64,000 nucleotides of DNA from Williamsia muralis NBRC 105860 (GTDB lineage: Bacteria > Actinomycetota > Actinomycetes > Mycobacteriales > Mycobacteriaceae), in contig NZ_BDAP01000002.1 of assembly GCF_001598915.1 (NCBI RefSeq), positions 1,054,001 through 1,118,000 on the forward strand. The letters are read 5' to 3'. This document shows, piece by piece, positions 43,309 to 52,933 of this stretch; the stretch's first letter is position 1, and every line of letters begins with the position of its first letter. Made by a program: the position numbers and the translations under genes. The notes beneath the pieces were generated by a model. It was not told where the DNA came from. It saw only the letters and a program-made list of their open reading frames with translations, and ran no database searches.

Positions 43309-44826
43309 CTACGTCAGTGCGATGTATTTCGTGGTCAGGTATTCGTAGATGCCCTCTGATCCACCTTCGCGCCCGATCCCGGATTGCTTCACGCCGCCGA
43401 ACGGCGCTGCCACATCGGAGATCACGCCTCGGTTGATCCCGACCATACCCGACTCGATCTTGTCGGCGACCCTCAGCGCCCGGTCCAGGTCCTGCGTGTA
43501 AAGGTAAGCCGCCAAACCGTATTCGGTGGAGTTCGCCGCCTCGATGGCTTCGTCCTCGGTGGAGAACGTACTGATGACGGCAACGGGACCGAAGATCTCG
43601 TTTCGCACGATGTCCGCGTCTGCCGGCACCTGGTCGAGAACCGTTGCGGGGTAGTAGCACCCCGCGTCGTCGGCCGACGTCTCCGTCGTGACGGAGCTCG
43701 GCAGATTCTCCGGATCGGCGCCCAGCCGCACCCGGGCCCCATCGGCTACGGCGGCGGCGACAGCCTTCGCGATGGACGTCTGCTGTTTGGTGTTGACCAT
43801 CGGGCCCAGTGTGGTCTTCGGGTGGTAGCCGGGCCCCAGAACCATGGCTTCCATCTTCGCCGTCAGCGCCGCGGTGAACTGTTCGGCGATACCTTCCTGG
43901 ACGAGAAAACGATTGGCTGCCGTGCACGCTTCGCCGCCGTTGCGGGTCTTCGCTGCGAACGCACCCTCCACCGCCTTGTCCAGATCGGCGTCGTCGAACA
44001 CGAGGAAGGGTGCGTTGCCACCGAGTTCCATGGACGTCCGCTGAACGTTCTCGGCTGCCTGTCCGAGCAGGCGCCGGCCGACCGGGGTCGACCCGGTGAA
44101 GCTGATCTTGCGTACGCGGGGATCGGCGATCAGCGGCTCGGTGACGTCGGCTGCCTTGCTGGTCGGGAGAATCGAGAGCACACCGCCGGGCAGTCCTGCC
44201 TCGCCGAGCAGCTTGGCGAGGTAGAGCATGGTCAGCGGGGTCTCCTGGGCGGGCTTGACGATCATCGTGCAGCCCGCGGCCAGCGCCGGACCGATCTTCC
44301 TGGTGCCCATTGCGAGCGGGAAGTTCCACGGCGTGATCGCCAGTGCCACCCCGACGGGGGCGTGGGTCACCGTGATCCGTCCGGTGCCCCCCGGCGACGG
44401 GGTGAACCGACCCGAAACCCGAACGGCCTCTTCGGCGAACCACCTCAGGAACTCGCCGCCGTAGGTGATCTCGGACTTCGAATCGGGCAGTGCTTTGCCC
44501 ATCTCGAGGGTCATGATCGTGGCCATGTCGTCGGCGTGGTCCTGGACCAGATCGAAGGTGGCGCGCAGGATCTCCGATCGTTTGCGCGGCGCGGTGGCAG
44601 CCCACTCGTCCGCCACTGCGAGCGCGCTCTCGAGTGCGGTGTTCGCGTCGTCGGGCGTGGCATCGGCCACGTGGACCAGGGACGTGCCGGTGGCCGGGTC
44701 GTCCACCGAGAACGTGGAACCGTCGGATGCGTCCACCGAGGCCCCGCCGATCCACAGACCCGTGGGGACCTGGTCGAGCAGCTCGCGGAAGGCGGCGATT
44801 GGATCAGTGGCCGGGGAATCAGTCAT
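43309..44826 (-). CDS. gabD: Aldehyde dehydrogenase, probably succinate-semialdehyde dehydrogenase
   Basis: NAD(P)-dependent dehydrogenase of 505 residues. Visible are ITPWNFPLAMGTRKIGPALA, the general-base Glu in MELGGNAPFLVFDD, the catalytic Cys in NGGEACTAANR and EIFGPVAVISTF. The GNAPFLVFDDADLD and GEACTAANRFLV wording is that of GabD-type enzymes, which oxidise succinate semialdehyde to succinate; this is also the only step otherwise missing from the operon. GGAGG stands before ATG 44826, which overlaps the amine oxidase gene by eight bases. Confidence 0.88.
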   Translation of the reverse strand: MTDSPATDPIAAFRELLDQVPTGLWIGGASVDASDGSTFSVDDPATGTSLVHVADATPDDANTALESALAVADEWAATAPRKRSEILRATFDLVQDHADDMATIMTLEMGKALPDSKSEITYGGEFLRWFAEEAVRVSGRFTPSPGGTGRITVTHAPVGVALAITPWNFPLAMGTRKIGPALAAGCTMIVKPAQETPLTMLYLAKLLGEAGLPGGVLSILPTSKAADVTEPLIADPRVRKISFTGSTPVGRRLLGQAAENVQRTSMELGGNAPFLVFDDADLDKAVEGAFAAKTRNGGEACTAANRFLVQEGIAEQFTAALTAKMEAMVLGPGYHPKTTLGPMVNTKQQTSIAKAVAAAVADGARVRLGADPENLPSSVTTETSADDAGCYYPATVLDQVPADADIVRNEIFGPVAVISTFSTEDEAIEAANSTEYGLAAYLYTQDLDRALRVADKIESGMVGINRGVISDVAAPFGGVKQSGIGREGGSEGIYEYLTTKYIALT

Positions 44827-46813
44827 GACAGTGTCCTCCAGATGATTCGGGCGATGTGGATGATGTGGGGTGACAATGCGCGCTCGGGCTCGGTGCGACA
44901 TCGAGGGATGGGTTGCGGTCGAAGAAGCCGAATGGCTTGAGCCAGAACGAGACCGTGTCGGCCGGCATGATCGGCCAGTCCTCGGGCCGGGTGATGTGGT
45001 GGATGCCGAAGGTGTACCAGAGCACCACGTCGGTGTTGTCGATGCTGCGGTTGGCTTTCGTCCATTCGCCCAGCCCTTTGTCGGTGGCCGACTGGTTCAC
45101 GAATTCACCTGCGGGCCAACGTTCGTCGGGACTGTTCTGGGTGACCCACACGGTGTGGCCGATGACCTCGGCGCGCGCGAACACCGGTGAGGCCGGGTCG
45201 AACATGGCAGGGATGGCGTCGCCGGGGACCAGTTTGTAGGCAGGATGGGTGCCCAGTCCGTTGGTGGTGTTGGTGTTCACCACCTTCCACGCTCGCTGGG
45301 TGGACCAGTTCATGTCCTGCTTGCCCTCTTCTTCGGTTCGTAGAGGGGTGTTGCGCTGCACCAGGGACAGGCCGTACGGATTGGCCGGTCCCATCGGTTC
45401 GATCTCGGTTTCGCTGGCGTAGACGGTGTTCTGGGTCCCGTCCACGTCGAGGTCGAGGCGGGCGACCAGGAAATGCTGGTGGAACGGTGCGTAGGTGCGT
45501 TCGTCCACCAGGGTGCCGTGCGGGTGGGTGGCGCCGGGTGCGATCGGCGTGGTCACCATGATGCCGGTGGCGCGCACCTCGCACTCGATGTTGCCGTCCT
45601 GGTAGAAGCGCCAGTAGACGAGGTACTCGTAGTTGGCCACGGTGACATGGAATGACACCGTGAGCCGGCGCATCCGGCGAACCTCGGCGCCCGCATCGTG
45701 ATCGACATGCTTCCAGAGAACCGCGTTGTCCTCCTCGTGGATGCAAATCGCATTGGTGATCGTGTACGGCTCGCCCTTGCTGTTGTGCAGCACGGCATCG
45801 AGGTAACGGATCTCGCCGAGGCAGTCGCAGCCGAGTTCCAGGGAGGTCGTCATGAAGCCGAGGCCCCACTCGCCGATGTCGAATGCTGTTCGGCGGTAAT
45901 GGTCTTCGCAGTGATCTCGGTACGGCACCATCATCTCGGCAAACGACAGCCGGTGGGCCACCGAGCGCTCGCGACCACCGTCGTTGTAGGTGACGGCGTG
46001 CAGGGTCATGCCCTCACGGTGGTTGAATCCGACGCGCACCGACCAGTTCTGCCAGGTCAGCTTGTTGCCCTCGAGGGTGAACGAGGGGCCGTCCGGCTGG
46101 GTGATCTCCAGGGGCTTGAGTGGTTGGCGGCGCGATTCGGCCCGGATCCGCTCGGGGATCCGGCCGGGCACGTACTCGCCCATGACATCCGGCGGTTCGA
46201 CGCCGCCGTTGTCCTCGATCTCGAGCAGTTCCATCGTGTTGAGGTCGATGACGCAGTGCAGTCCGCTGACCGGGTGGGCGTAGGGGTTGGCCCCCGGTTC
46301 GGACCTGAGCCAGGTGTCCGACCATCCGAGCCGTCTGTTCCGGTACTTGTCCGGGGCGACGGCGTCTCCGTAGGTCCAGGTGTCCATGAACACCAGGTCG
46401 AGGTCGGTGATCCCGCGCTTCTTCAGGGCAGCGATGACATCTGGGTGGCCCCGCAGCACCTGGTCACATTCTTCGAACTCGTCGACGGTGAAGTTCGCCT
46501 GTACGCCGGGGATGTGGGTGAAGGATTCGACCGCATCCTCGGTCAGTGAGACAACCGCCTTGTAGGTGGCGTTGCGCGTCGTGTCCGAGCAGGTGACGAG
46601 TCCCTTGCGAGGAGGCCGCGGGCCTCCCGTCGCGTGGTCGGCCAGAGCTTGTTTGCTGGGCTCGAGCAGCTCGATCGAATGGAACCGCCAGCCCTCGGCG
46701 ACGCCATGGTCTCGTGCGAGTAGTGCTGCCGTCGAACGGAATTCGTCGGCGCTGAAGGGGTCGAGGGGATGGCTGGTGGTCTCGGGCGGGCCGGCTGCCG
46801 GATCAGAGGACAC
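44819..46813 (-). CDS. Copper-containing primary amine oxidase
   Basis: Oxidatively deaminates primary amines to aldehydes, giving H2O2 and ammonia. 664 residues. The topaquinone precursor is Tyr395 in TVANYEYLVYW (N-Y-E motif), the copper His pair is in FHQHFLVARLD, and the third His is in GIHHITRPEDWPIMPADT. No signal peptide is seen, so it is cytoplasmic like the Arthrobacter enzymes. In this operon the natural substrate should be putrescine, giving 4-aminobutanal. GTG 46813 overlaps gabT by 11 bases. Confidence 0.95.
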   Translation of the reverse strand: MSSDPAAGPPETTSHPLDPFSADEFRSTAALLARDHGVAEGWRFHSIELLEPSKQALADHATGGPRPPRKGLVTCSDTTRNATYKAVVSLTEDAVESFTHIPGVQANFTVDEFEECDQVLRGHPDVIAALKKRGITDLDLVFMDTWTYGDAVAPDKYRNRRLGWSDTWLRSEPGANPYAHPVSGLHCVIDLNTMELLEIEDNGGVEPPDVMGEYVPGRIPERIRAESRRQPLKPLEITQPDGPSFTLEGNKLTWQNWSVRVGFNHREGMTLHAVTYNDGGRERSVAHRLSFAEMMVPYRDHCEDHYRRTAFDIGEWGLGFMTTSLELGCDCLGEIRYLDAVLHNSKGEPYTITNAICIHEEDNAVLWKHVDHDAGAEVRRMRRLTVSFHVTVANYEYLVYWRFYQDGNIECEVRATGIMVTTPIAPGATHPHGTLVDERTYAPFHQHFLVARLDLDVDGTQNTVYASETEIEPMGPANPYGLSLVQRNTPLRTEEEGKQDMNWSTQRAWKVVNTNTTNGLGTHPAYKLVPGDAIPAMFDPASPVFARAEVIGHTVWVTQNSPDERWPAGEFVNQSATDKGLGEWTKANRSIDNTDVVLWYTFGIHHITRPEDWPIMPADTVSFWLKPFGFFDRNPSLDVAPSPSAHCHPTSSTSPESSGGHCHD

Positions 46814-48179
46814 GCGCTGCTCCTGTGGACCCGGTCAGTTCGCGCAGGCAGTTCTCGAGTACGTCGAGCCCGTCGCCGAGCAGCTCGTCACCGATGACCA
46901 GCGGGGGCAGGAGCCGGATGACGTTGCCGTACGTACCGCAGGAGAGCAACACCACACCTTGTGCGAGACAGGCTGCCACCAGGGCCTTGGTCAGCTCCGG
47001 ATTGGGCTTGTTCGTACCCGGTTGCACGAGTTCGATGGCCAGCATCGCTCCTCGTCCCCGGACGTCGCCGATCTCGTCGGTGACCGAGGCCATCGCCCGC
47101 AGTCGTCCGACGGCGATCTCCTCGATCTCCCTTGCCCGTCTGGGTAGATCGAGCTCGGCCATCACGTCGAGGGTGGCAAGTGCAGCTGCGCAGGCCACCG
47201 GGTTACCGCCGTACGTTCCTCCGAGACCACCGGCATGCACTGCGTCGAGCAGATCGGCGCGCCCGGTGACCGCGGACAACGGCATACCGCCGGCGATGCC
47301 CTTGGCCATCGTCACCAGATCGGGCACCACGTTCTCGTGTTCGCTGGCGAACCATGCACCGGTGCGGGCGAATCCGCTCTGCACCTCATCGGCGATGAAC
47401 ACGATGCCGTTCGAGGCGGCCCAGTCGGCCAGTGCGGGAAGGAATCCGGGGGCGGGCACGATGAAGCCGCCTTCGCCCATCACGGGTTCGATGATGATCG
47501 CGGCCAGCTGATCTGCCCCGATCTGCTTGTCCATCATCGAGATCGCGCGGGCCGCCGCTTCCGGGCCGTCGAGTCCGTCATGGAAGGGGTACGAACCGGG
47601 TACTCGGTAGACCTCCGGCGCAAAGGGTCCGAAACCATACTTGTAGGGCATGGTCTTGGCCGTCAGCGCCATCGTCAGGTTGGTTCGGCCGTGGTAGGCG
47701 TGGTCGAACGCCACGACCGCGTCGCGTCCGGTGGCCAACCGGGCCACCTTGATCGCGTTCTCCACAGCCTCGGCGCCGGAGTTGAACAGCACGGTGCGCT
47801 TCTGATGGTCACCTGGTGTCAGGTGATTGAGCCGTTCGGCCACCGCGACGTACCCCTCGTAGGGCGTCACCATGAAGCACGTGTGGGTGAAATGCCGTGC
47901 CTGCTCGGCAACCGCTTCGGCGACCGCCGCGTTGCTGGCGCCCACGCTCGTCACGGCGATCCCCGACCCGAAGTCGATGAACGAGTTGCCGTCGATGTCG
48001 ACGATCACGCCACCGTCGGCGTCCGCGGCGTACACCGGCACGGTCGAGCCCACGCCGCCGGCGACGGCCATCGCGCGGCGACCCTGCAGTTCATGGGATT
48101 TCGGTCCGGGGATGGGCGTGACGAGTTTGCGTTGCTGGGGAAGGCGGTAGGAGACCGCTGCTGTTGTCGTCATGGTCAT
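46803..48179 (-). CDS. gabT: 4-aminobutyrate aminotransferase
   Basis: PLP-dependent class III transaminase moving the amino group of GABA to 2-oxoglutarate, giving succinate semialdehyde. 458 residues. Recognisable are FIDFGSGIAVTSVGASN, LFNSGAEAVENAIKVAR, FDHAYHGRTNLTMALT, IIEPVMGEGGFIVP, FIADEVQSGFARTG and the PLP Lys in TMAKGIAGGMPLSA; GTYGGNPVACAAALA follows. ATG 48179 overlaps the preceding stop (ATGA). The sequence wording is that of actinobacterial GabT. Confidence 0.93.
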   Translation of the reverse strand: MTMTTTAAVSYRLPQQRKLVTPIPGPKSHELQGRRAMAVAGGVGSTVPVYAADADGGVIVDIDGNSFIDFGSGIAVTSVGASNAAVAEAVAEQARHFTHTCFMVTPYEGYVAVAERLNHLTPGDHQKRTVLFNSGAEAVENAIKVARLATGRDAVVAFDHAYHGRTNLTMALTAKTMPYKYGFGPFAPEVYRVPGSYPFHDGLDGPEAAARAISMMDKQIGADQLAAIIIEPVMGEGGFIVPAPGFLPALADWAASNGIVFIADEVQSGFARTGAWFASEHENVVPDLVTMAKGIAGGMPLSAVTGRADLLDAVHAGGLGGTYGGNPVACAAALATLDVMAELDLPRRAREIEEIAVGRLRAMASVTDEIGDVRGRGAMLAIELVQPGTNKPNPELTKALVAACLAQGVVLLSCGTYGNVIRLLPPLVIGDELLGDGLDVLENCLRELTGSTGAARVL

Positions 48180-49573
48180 TCCACCGAACTCATCACGTGC
48201 TTGATGCGGGTGTAGTCCTCGACCCCGTAGGACGACAGGTCCTTGCCGTAGCCGGAGTTCTTGAACCCGCCGTGTGGCATCTCGGCAACCAGCGGGATGT
48301 GGCAGTTGACCCACACACAGCCGAAGTCCATACCTGCGGTCATCCGGTTGGCGGTGCCGTGGTCGGTGGTCCACACGCTCGAGGCCAGGCCATAGCTCAC
48401 GTCGTTGGACAGCGCGATGGCCTCGGCTTCGTCCTCGAAGGTCTGCACGGTCACCACGGGGCCGAACGTCTCTTCCTGTACCAGCGCGTCTGTCTGGCGG
48501 ACTCCGGTGATCACGGTGGGCTCGATGAAGAATCCCTTGTCACCGCGGCGCTTTCCGCCGGTGACCACGGTGGCGTGCGAGGGGATCGAGTCGAGTATCG
48601 ACGTCACCTTGGTGAAGTGGTTGATGTTGTTCAGCGGAGGAACCGTTGTCGCGTCGGCCTTTTCACTGAGCGCGGCAACGAACTTGTCGTGGATGGAGGA
48701 GTGCACGAGGATGCGGGTCACCGCCGTGCAGTCCTGGCCGGCATTGAAGAACGACGCCTCGCCGATGCCGTCGACGGCCTTGTCGAGGTCTGCATCGGCG
48801 AACACCACGGCAGGGGCCTTGCCGCCCAGTTCGAGGTGCGCGCGCTTGAGTTGCTGTGCGGCGGACACCGCCACGGCGATGCCGGCACGGACCGACCCGG
48901 TGATCGACACCATGCCCGGGGTCTTGTGCCCGACGATGGACGCACCCGTCCCACCGTCGCCGAGCACCACGTTGAGGACTCCGTCGGGCAGGATGCCCTT
49001 GGACAGCGAGGCCAGGACAAGCGTCGATTCGGGAGTGGTGTCAGAAGGCTTGAGCACCACCGTGTTCCCGGCGGCGATCGCAGGTCCGATCTTCCACAAC
49101 GCCATCATCAGGGGGTAGTTCCAGGGGGTCACCTGACCGATGACGCCGATGGGTTCACGCCGCACGTACGAGGTGAACCCCTCCATGTACTCACCGGCCG
49201 ATTTCCCCTCGAGGAGGCGGGCCGCACCGGCGAAGAACCGGATCTGGTCGGCGCCGACGGTCACCTCTTCGTCGGCGATCTGATCGGCCGGCTGCCCGGT
49301 GTTCCGTGCCTGGGCGGCCACGAGCGCATCAGAGTTCGCCTCGATGGCATCCGCCAACTTCAGCAAGGCGGTCTGCCTGGTCTTCGGGGTGGTCTTACCC
49401 CAGGACTCGAAGGCAGTGGCCGCAGCGGCCATGGCCGCGTCGATGTCGGAGGTGGTCGAGACCGGCGACGTACCGACGACCGATTCGTCGGTCGGGTTGA
49501 TCAGGTCGATCGTCTCGGTGGACGACGACGCGACGAACTCGCCGTTGATGTAGTTCTTCAGGATCTCGGGCAT
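48176..49573 (-). CDS. patD: Gamma-aminobutyraldehyde dehydrogenase
   Basis: Oxidises 4-aminobutanal to 4-aminobutyrate with NAD+. 465 residues. GQVTPWNYPLMMALWKIGPA, AHLELGGKAPAVVFADADLD, the catalytic Cys in FFNAGQDCTAVTR, QEETFGPVVTVQTF and the C-terminal MPHGGFKNSGYGKDLS are close to PatD/PuuC-type enzymes, especially the GQDCTA form. First gene of the polyamine operon. A GAGAG about 12 bases upstream is the only ribosome-site candidate. Three tandem repeats lie 24-74 bases in front of its start. Confidence 0.92.
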   Translation of the reverse strand: MPEILKNYINGEFVASSSTETIDLINPTDESVVGTSPVSTTSDIDAAMAAAATAFESWGKTTPKTRQTALLKLADAIEANSDALVAAQARNTGQPADQIADEEVTVGADQIRFFAGAARLLEGKSAGEYMEGFTSYVRREPIGVIGQVTPWNYPLMMALWKIGPAIAAGNTVVLKPSDTTPESTLVLASLSKGILPDGVLNVVLGDGGTGASIVGHKTPGMVSITGSVRAGIAVAVSAAQQLKRAHLELGGKAPAVVFADADLDKAVDGIGEASFFNAGQDCTAVTRILVHSSIHDKFVAALSEKADATTVPPLNNINHFTKVTSILDSIPSHATVVTGGKRRGDKGFFIEPTVITGVRQTDALVQEETFGPVVTVQTFEDEAEAIALSNDVSYGLASSVWTTDHGTANRMTAGMDFGCVWVNCHIPLVAEMPHGGFKNSGYGKDLSSYGVEDYTRIKHVMSSVE

Positions 49574-49596
49574 GACGCGCGGTCACTCTCTGTCGG

Positions 49597-49647
49597 ATTG
49601 GACTCGGGTCGAATTGGACTCGGGGGTCGATGTGGCTCGGGGATCGA
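49597..49647. repeat. Three tandem 16-18 bp repeats upstream of patD
   Basis: ATTGGACTCGGGTCGA (49597-49612), ATTGGACTCGGGGGTCGA (49613-49630) and TGTGGCTCGGGGATCGA (49631-49647) stand head to tail between patD and the divergent PucR gene. They look like an array of regulator sites, with PucR the obvious candidate. Confidence 0.6.
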
Positions 49648-49799
49648 TGGGGGACAGGTGATGGTTGCCAGTGTTCGCCGCATCGATGTGGTTGCGGACC
49701 TGACAAAATGTCCAGGGTCTGTTCGCCGTCGGTACACTCTGTCCAACAGTCGGCTTGTTTGTGCTGGTCTGTAGCCCCGGACTGGGCCCGAGGAGGAAG

Positions 49800-51308
49800 G
49801 TGGAGCCGTTGACCACCACTGTCCGCTGGCTGCTTGGTCAACGTGACCTCGATCTGCGGCTGATCGGGGGAGCCGCTGGTCAGGACCGCGACATCGACTG
49901 CGCACTGAGTTCGGAACTGCCTGCCCCGCACGAGTGGCTCGCCGGCGGGGAGCTGCTTCTCACCACCGGTCTGCGTCTGCCTCCCACGACAGCCGGGCGC
50001 CTCGAGTACGTCCGGCTGCTGGACCGGGTGGGAGTCGCAGGTGTCGGATTCGGTGTCGGCCTCGGCTTCGACGACGTGCCTGCCGATCTGGTGGAGGCCG
50101 CCGATCAGGTTGGCCTGCCGCTCCTCGAGGTCCCCTTGCCCGTGCCGTTCTCTGCCATCGCGCGCACGGTGCTCGACCACATCGCCGCAGAGCGCTTCGA
50201 CCAATTCGTCCGCGCGTCGCACACGCAGCCGCGCATCACCCGCGCGATCATCGCCGGCGGCATGCCGGCGGTGGTGCGCGAACTCGCGGACGCCATCGAG
50301 CAGACGGTTGTGCTGCTCGACCGTGATCAGCAGCTGGTGAGCGCGCGGCCACAACCGGTGTCCGCCGAAGATCTGGAGTCGGTGCGGTCGCAGGTGGGAC
50401 GTGACCCCGCGGCGGCCAGCGGCGTCACACTGACCGGCGACCGGGTGATCACGGTGCAACGGATCAGTGTGGCAGGCAACGTATTCGGGCACCTTGCCGT
50501 CATCGGCCGAACCCCGCTCGGTGATCTCGAGCGGGTACTGGTGGGTCACGCGACATCGCTGCTCAGTCTGGAACACGCCAAACCCGGTCAGGTGATGCGC
50601 GACCAGCAGGCGCTGAACTCCGACGCGTTGACACTGGCCATGTCGGGCCCGCCGCCCGCGGCAGCGCGCAACATCGTGTTGCGCGCCGCCGACCGGGACG
50701 GGCGTGTGCGGATCGCCGTCGCGCAGTACTCGGGGGTGGGAGGTGCGCAGCAGGCCGCCGCGGCGGTGGCGGTGGAATTGCAGAACCATTGGCGACCGGT
50801 GTTCGTCGACCAGAGCGGTCCGGAGGTGGTGGTGCTCCTTCGCGGGGAGGACCAACGTTCGTTCGCCGAATCGGTGCTCGCGATGGTGGGCAGGCAAGGG
50901 GCCCGTGCCGGATTGGGCACGGTGGTCTCGGTGGACGACATCAGCGACTCGGTCCGTCAGGCTCGGCTCGGATGTGCGGTGGCCGGTGAAGGCGAGGTGG
51001 TCGACCTGGCAGCACAGGGGTCGGTGCTGGCGCTCGAGCCGGTACGCCAGGCGTTCAGCGGGGCACACGAATCGGTCCTGGGCCCGTTGCTCGAACACGA
51101 TCGACGCAACGACAGCGCCCTGGTGGAGACGCTGCGCGGATACCTCCTGGCGAACGGACAATGGGAAGCCGCCGCCACCTCGGTGGGTGTGCATCGGCAC
51201 ACCCTTCGCCACCGGGTGGACCGCATCGAGCAACTCCTGCGCGTCGACCTCACCGACGCACGCACCCGCGCCGAACTGCTGCTGATCCTCCTGTCCGACC
51301 CCCGCTGA
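49800..51308 (+). CDS. PucR family transcriptional regulator (polyamine operon)
   Basis: Regulator of about 502 residues. The PucR ligand domain shows HEWLAGGELLLTTGLRLPP and DDVPADLVEAADQVGLPLLEV (in pieces); the C-terminal helix-turn-helix is WEAAATSVGVHRHTLRHRV followed by DRIEQLLRVDL. GTG 49800 is chosen, preceded by AGGAGG at a short distance; a TTG at 49809 is an alternative. It is divergent from the agmatine/putrescine operon and likely activates it in response to an intermediate. A -10-like TACACT lies at 49733-49738. Confidence 0.85.
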   Translation: MEPLTTTVRWLLGQRDLDLRLIGGAAGQDRDIDCALSSELPAPHEWLAGGELLLTTGLRLPPTTAGRLEYVRLLDRVGVAGVGFGVGLGFDDVPADLVEAADQVGLPLLEVPLPVPFSAIARTVLDHIAAERFDQFVRASHTQPRITRAIIAGGMPAVVRELADAIEQTVVLLDRDQQLVSARPQPVSAEDLESVRSQVGRDPAAASGVTLTGDRVITVQRISVAGNVFGHLAVIGRTPLGDLERVLVGHATSLLSLEHAKPGQVMRDQQALNSDALTLAMSGPPPAAARNIVLRAADRDGRVRIAVAQYSGVGGAQQAAAAVAVELQNHWRPVFVDQSGPEVVVLLRGEDQRSFAESVLAMVGRQGARAGLGTVVSVDDISDSVRQARLGCAVAGEGEVVDLAAQGSVLALEPVRQAFSGAHESVLGPLLEHDRRNDSALVETLRGYLLANGQWEAAATSVGVHRHTLRHRVDRIEQLLRVDLTDARTRAELLLILLSDPR

Positions 51309-51382
51309 CCCGGCAGGTCCGCGGACCCGATGTCGATGCCCGCGACGGCGCCAACCCGGTGACGACGATGATGTCCGGCCGA

Positions 51383-51388
51383 TAGGCT
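51383..51388 (+). promoter_or_regulatory. Leaderless -10 box of the FGGY kinase gene
   Basis: TAGGCT lies seven bases before GTG 51396, the same sequence and spacing as before hemB and the 32784 gene. Confidence 0.5.
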
Positions 51389-51395
51389 GACTCAG

Positions 51396-52880
51396 GTGGA
51401 ACTCGTCATCGGAATCGACATGGGCACCGGAAGCAGCAAAGGGGTTCTCGCCGACGCCGGGGGAACGGTGCTCGCCACCGAGACGGTTCCCCACGAGACG
51501 TCGATGCCGCGGCCGGGATGGGTGGAGGTCGACCCGGAACGGGTGTGGTGGCAGGAGATCTGCACGATCAGCTCCGCGTTGATGGCCGCCAAACCCGCGG
51601 ACGGTGATGTGGTCGCCATCTGCGTCAGCGGGGTCGGCCCGTGCCTGGTTCTCTGCGACGCCGATCTACGGCCCACCCGCCCGGCCATCCTGTACGGCGT
51701 GGACACCCGGGCCAGCGCGGAGATCGCCGAGTTGACCGAGCAGCTGGGCGCCGAGCAGATCCTCGCCGATGCCGGGACGTTGCTGTCCAGTCAGGCGGTC
51801 GGGCCCAAGATGCTGTGGGTGCGCAATCACGAACCTGAGGTGTGGGCGCGCTCGGCGCGCTGGTATGGGTCAAACTCGTACATCGCCGCCAAACTCACCG
51901 GCGAGTACGTGATGGATCACCACACGGCCAGCCAGTGCGACCCGCTCTATGCGATAAAGGATTTCGAGTGGCACCGCCGGTGGGCGGAGCAGATCTGCGC
52001 GGACATTCCGATGCCACGCTTGTGCTGGCCGGGCGAGGTTGTGGGCTCTGTTCACCGTCGCGGCGCCGAGGAAACCGGACTGCCGGAGGGGATCCCGGTG
52101 GTCGCGGGCACGGTCGACGCTTTCGCCGAGGCGTTCTCGGTGGGTGTGCGTCAGCCGGGTGACCAGATGTTGATGTACGGCTCGACGATGTTCCTGATCC
52201 AGATCATCGACGAGTTCCACAGCGACCCTGCGCTGTGGACCACTGCTGGCGTCCAGGAGCGCACCCTCGCACTCGCTGCCGGGACGTCTACCGCCGGTCG
52301 GCTGATCTCGTGGCTCCAATCGGTCACCGGCAACGCCTCATTCGACGAATTGACGTCCGAGGCGATGGCGGTGCCGCCGGGGAGCGAGGGGCTGCTCTTG
52401 CTGCCGTATCTCGCGGGAGAACGTACTCCGGTGTTCGATCCCGATGCGCGTGGCGTGTTCGCCGGGCTCACGTTGCGGCACAACCGTGGACATCTGTTCC
52501 GGTCGGCCTACGAGGGGATCTCCTTCGGTATCCGGCAGATCCTCGAGATGTTCGATGATGCGCACACCGCCAAACGCACTGTCGCGGTGGGTGGCGGGCT
52601 GCGCAGCCCGGTGTGGGCTCAGGCACTCAGCGATATCACCGGCCGTACCCAGCTGGTCCCCGAACAGACGATCGGCGCGAGTTACGGCGACGCTCTGCTC
52701 GCCGCGATCGCGGTTGATCTCGTTGCGCCGGAGACCGATTGGACCAAGCTCGCTCGGGAGATCACTCCCGACCCGAAGGTCGCGTCACTCTATGACGACC
52801 TCTATCAGACGTGGCGCGAACTGTATCCGGCAACAGCAGATCAGGTACATCATCTGGCGCGGATGACCGACGACCGCTGA
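51396..52880 (+). CDS. FGGY family carbohydrate kinase
   Basis: ATP-dependent sugar or sugar-alcohol kinase of 494 residues. The phosphate-1 motif is VIGIDMGTGSSKGVLAD; the substrate region has PRPGWVEVDPERVWW and GTVDAFAEAFSVG with its catalytic Asp; adenosine-binding GGGLRSPVWAQALSDITG is near the C-terminus. It is nearest to xylulokinases. Next to a polyol dehydrogenase and the tetritol genes, it may phosphorylate a ketose made by them, but the substrate is undetermined. It converges with the SDR gene. Confidence 0.85.
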   Translation: MELVIGIDMGTGSSKGVLADAGGTVLATETVPHETSMPRPGWVEVDPERVWWQEICTISSALMAAKPADGDVVAICVSGVGPCLVLCDADLRPTRPAILYGVDTRASAEIAELTEQLGAEQILADAGTLLSSQAVGPKMLWVRNHEPEVWARSARWYGSNSYIAAKLTGEYVMDHHTASQCDPLYAIKDFEWHRRWAEQICADIPMPRLCWPGEVVGSVHRRGAEETGLPEGIPVVAGTVDAFAEAFSVGVRQPGDQMLMYGSTMFLIQIIDEFHSDPALWTTAGVQERTLALAAGTSTAGRLISWLQSVTGNASFDELTSEAMAVPPGSEGLLLLPYLAGERTPVFDPDARGVFAGLTLRHNRGHLFRSAYEGISFGIRQILEMFDDAHTAKRTVAVGGGLRSPVWAQALSDITGRTQLVPEQTIGASYGDALLAAIAVDLVAPETDWTKLAREITPDPKVASLYDDLYQTWRELYPATADQVHHLARMTDDR

Positions 52881-52933
52881 GAGCTGGTGGTCGGATCCAC
52901 CGCGGCCGAGTCGGTTGCGCCCGCTTGTAGCGC

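Noticed and set aside
41245-49573. Horizontal transfer of the polyamine operon
   Set aside because: GC-rich codon use looks like the neighbours, and there is no tRNA, integrase or flanking repeat to support recent transfer.
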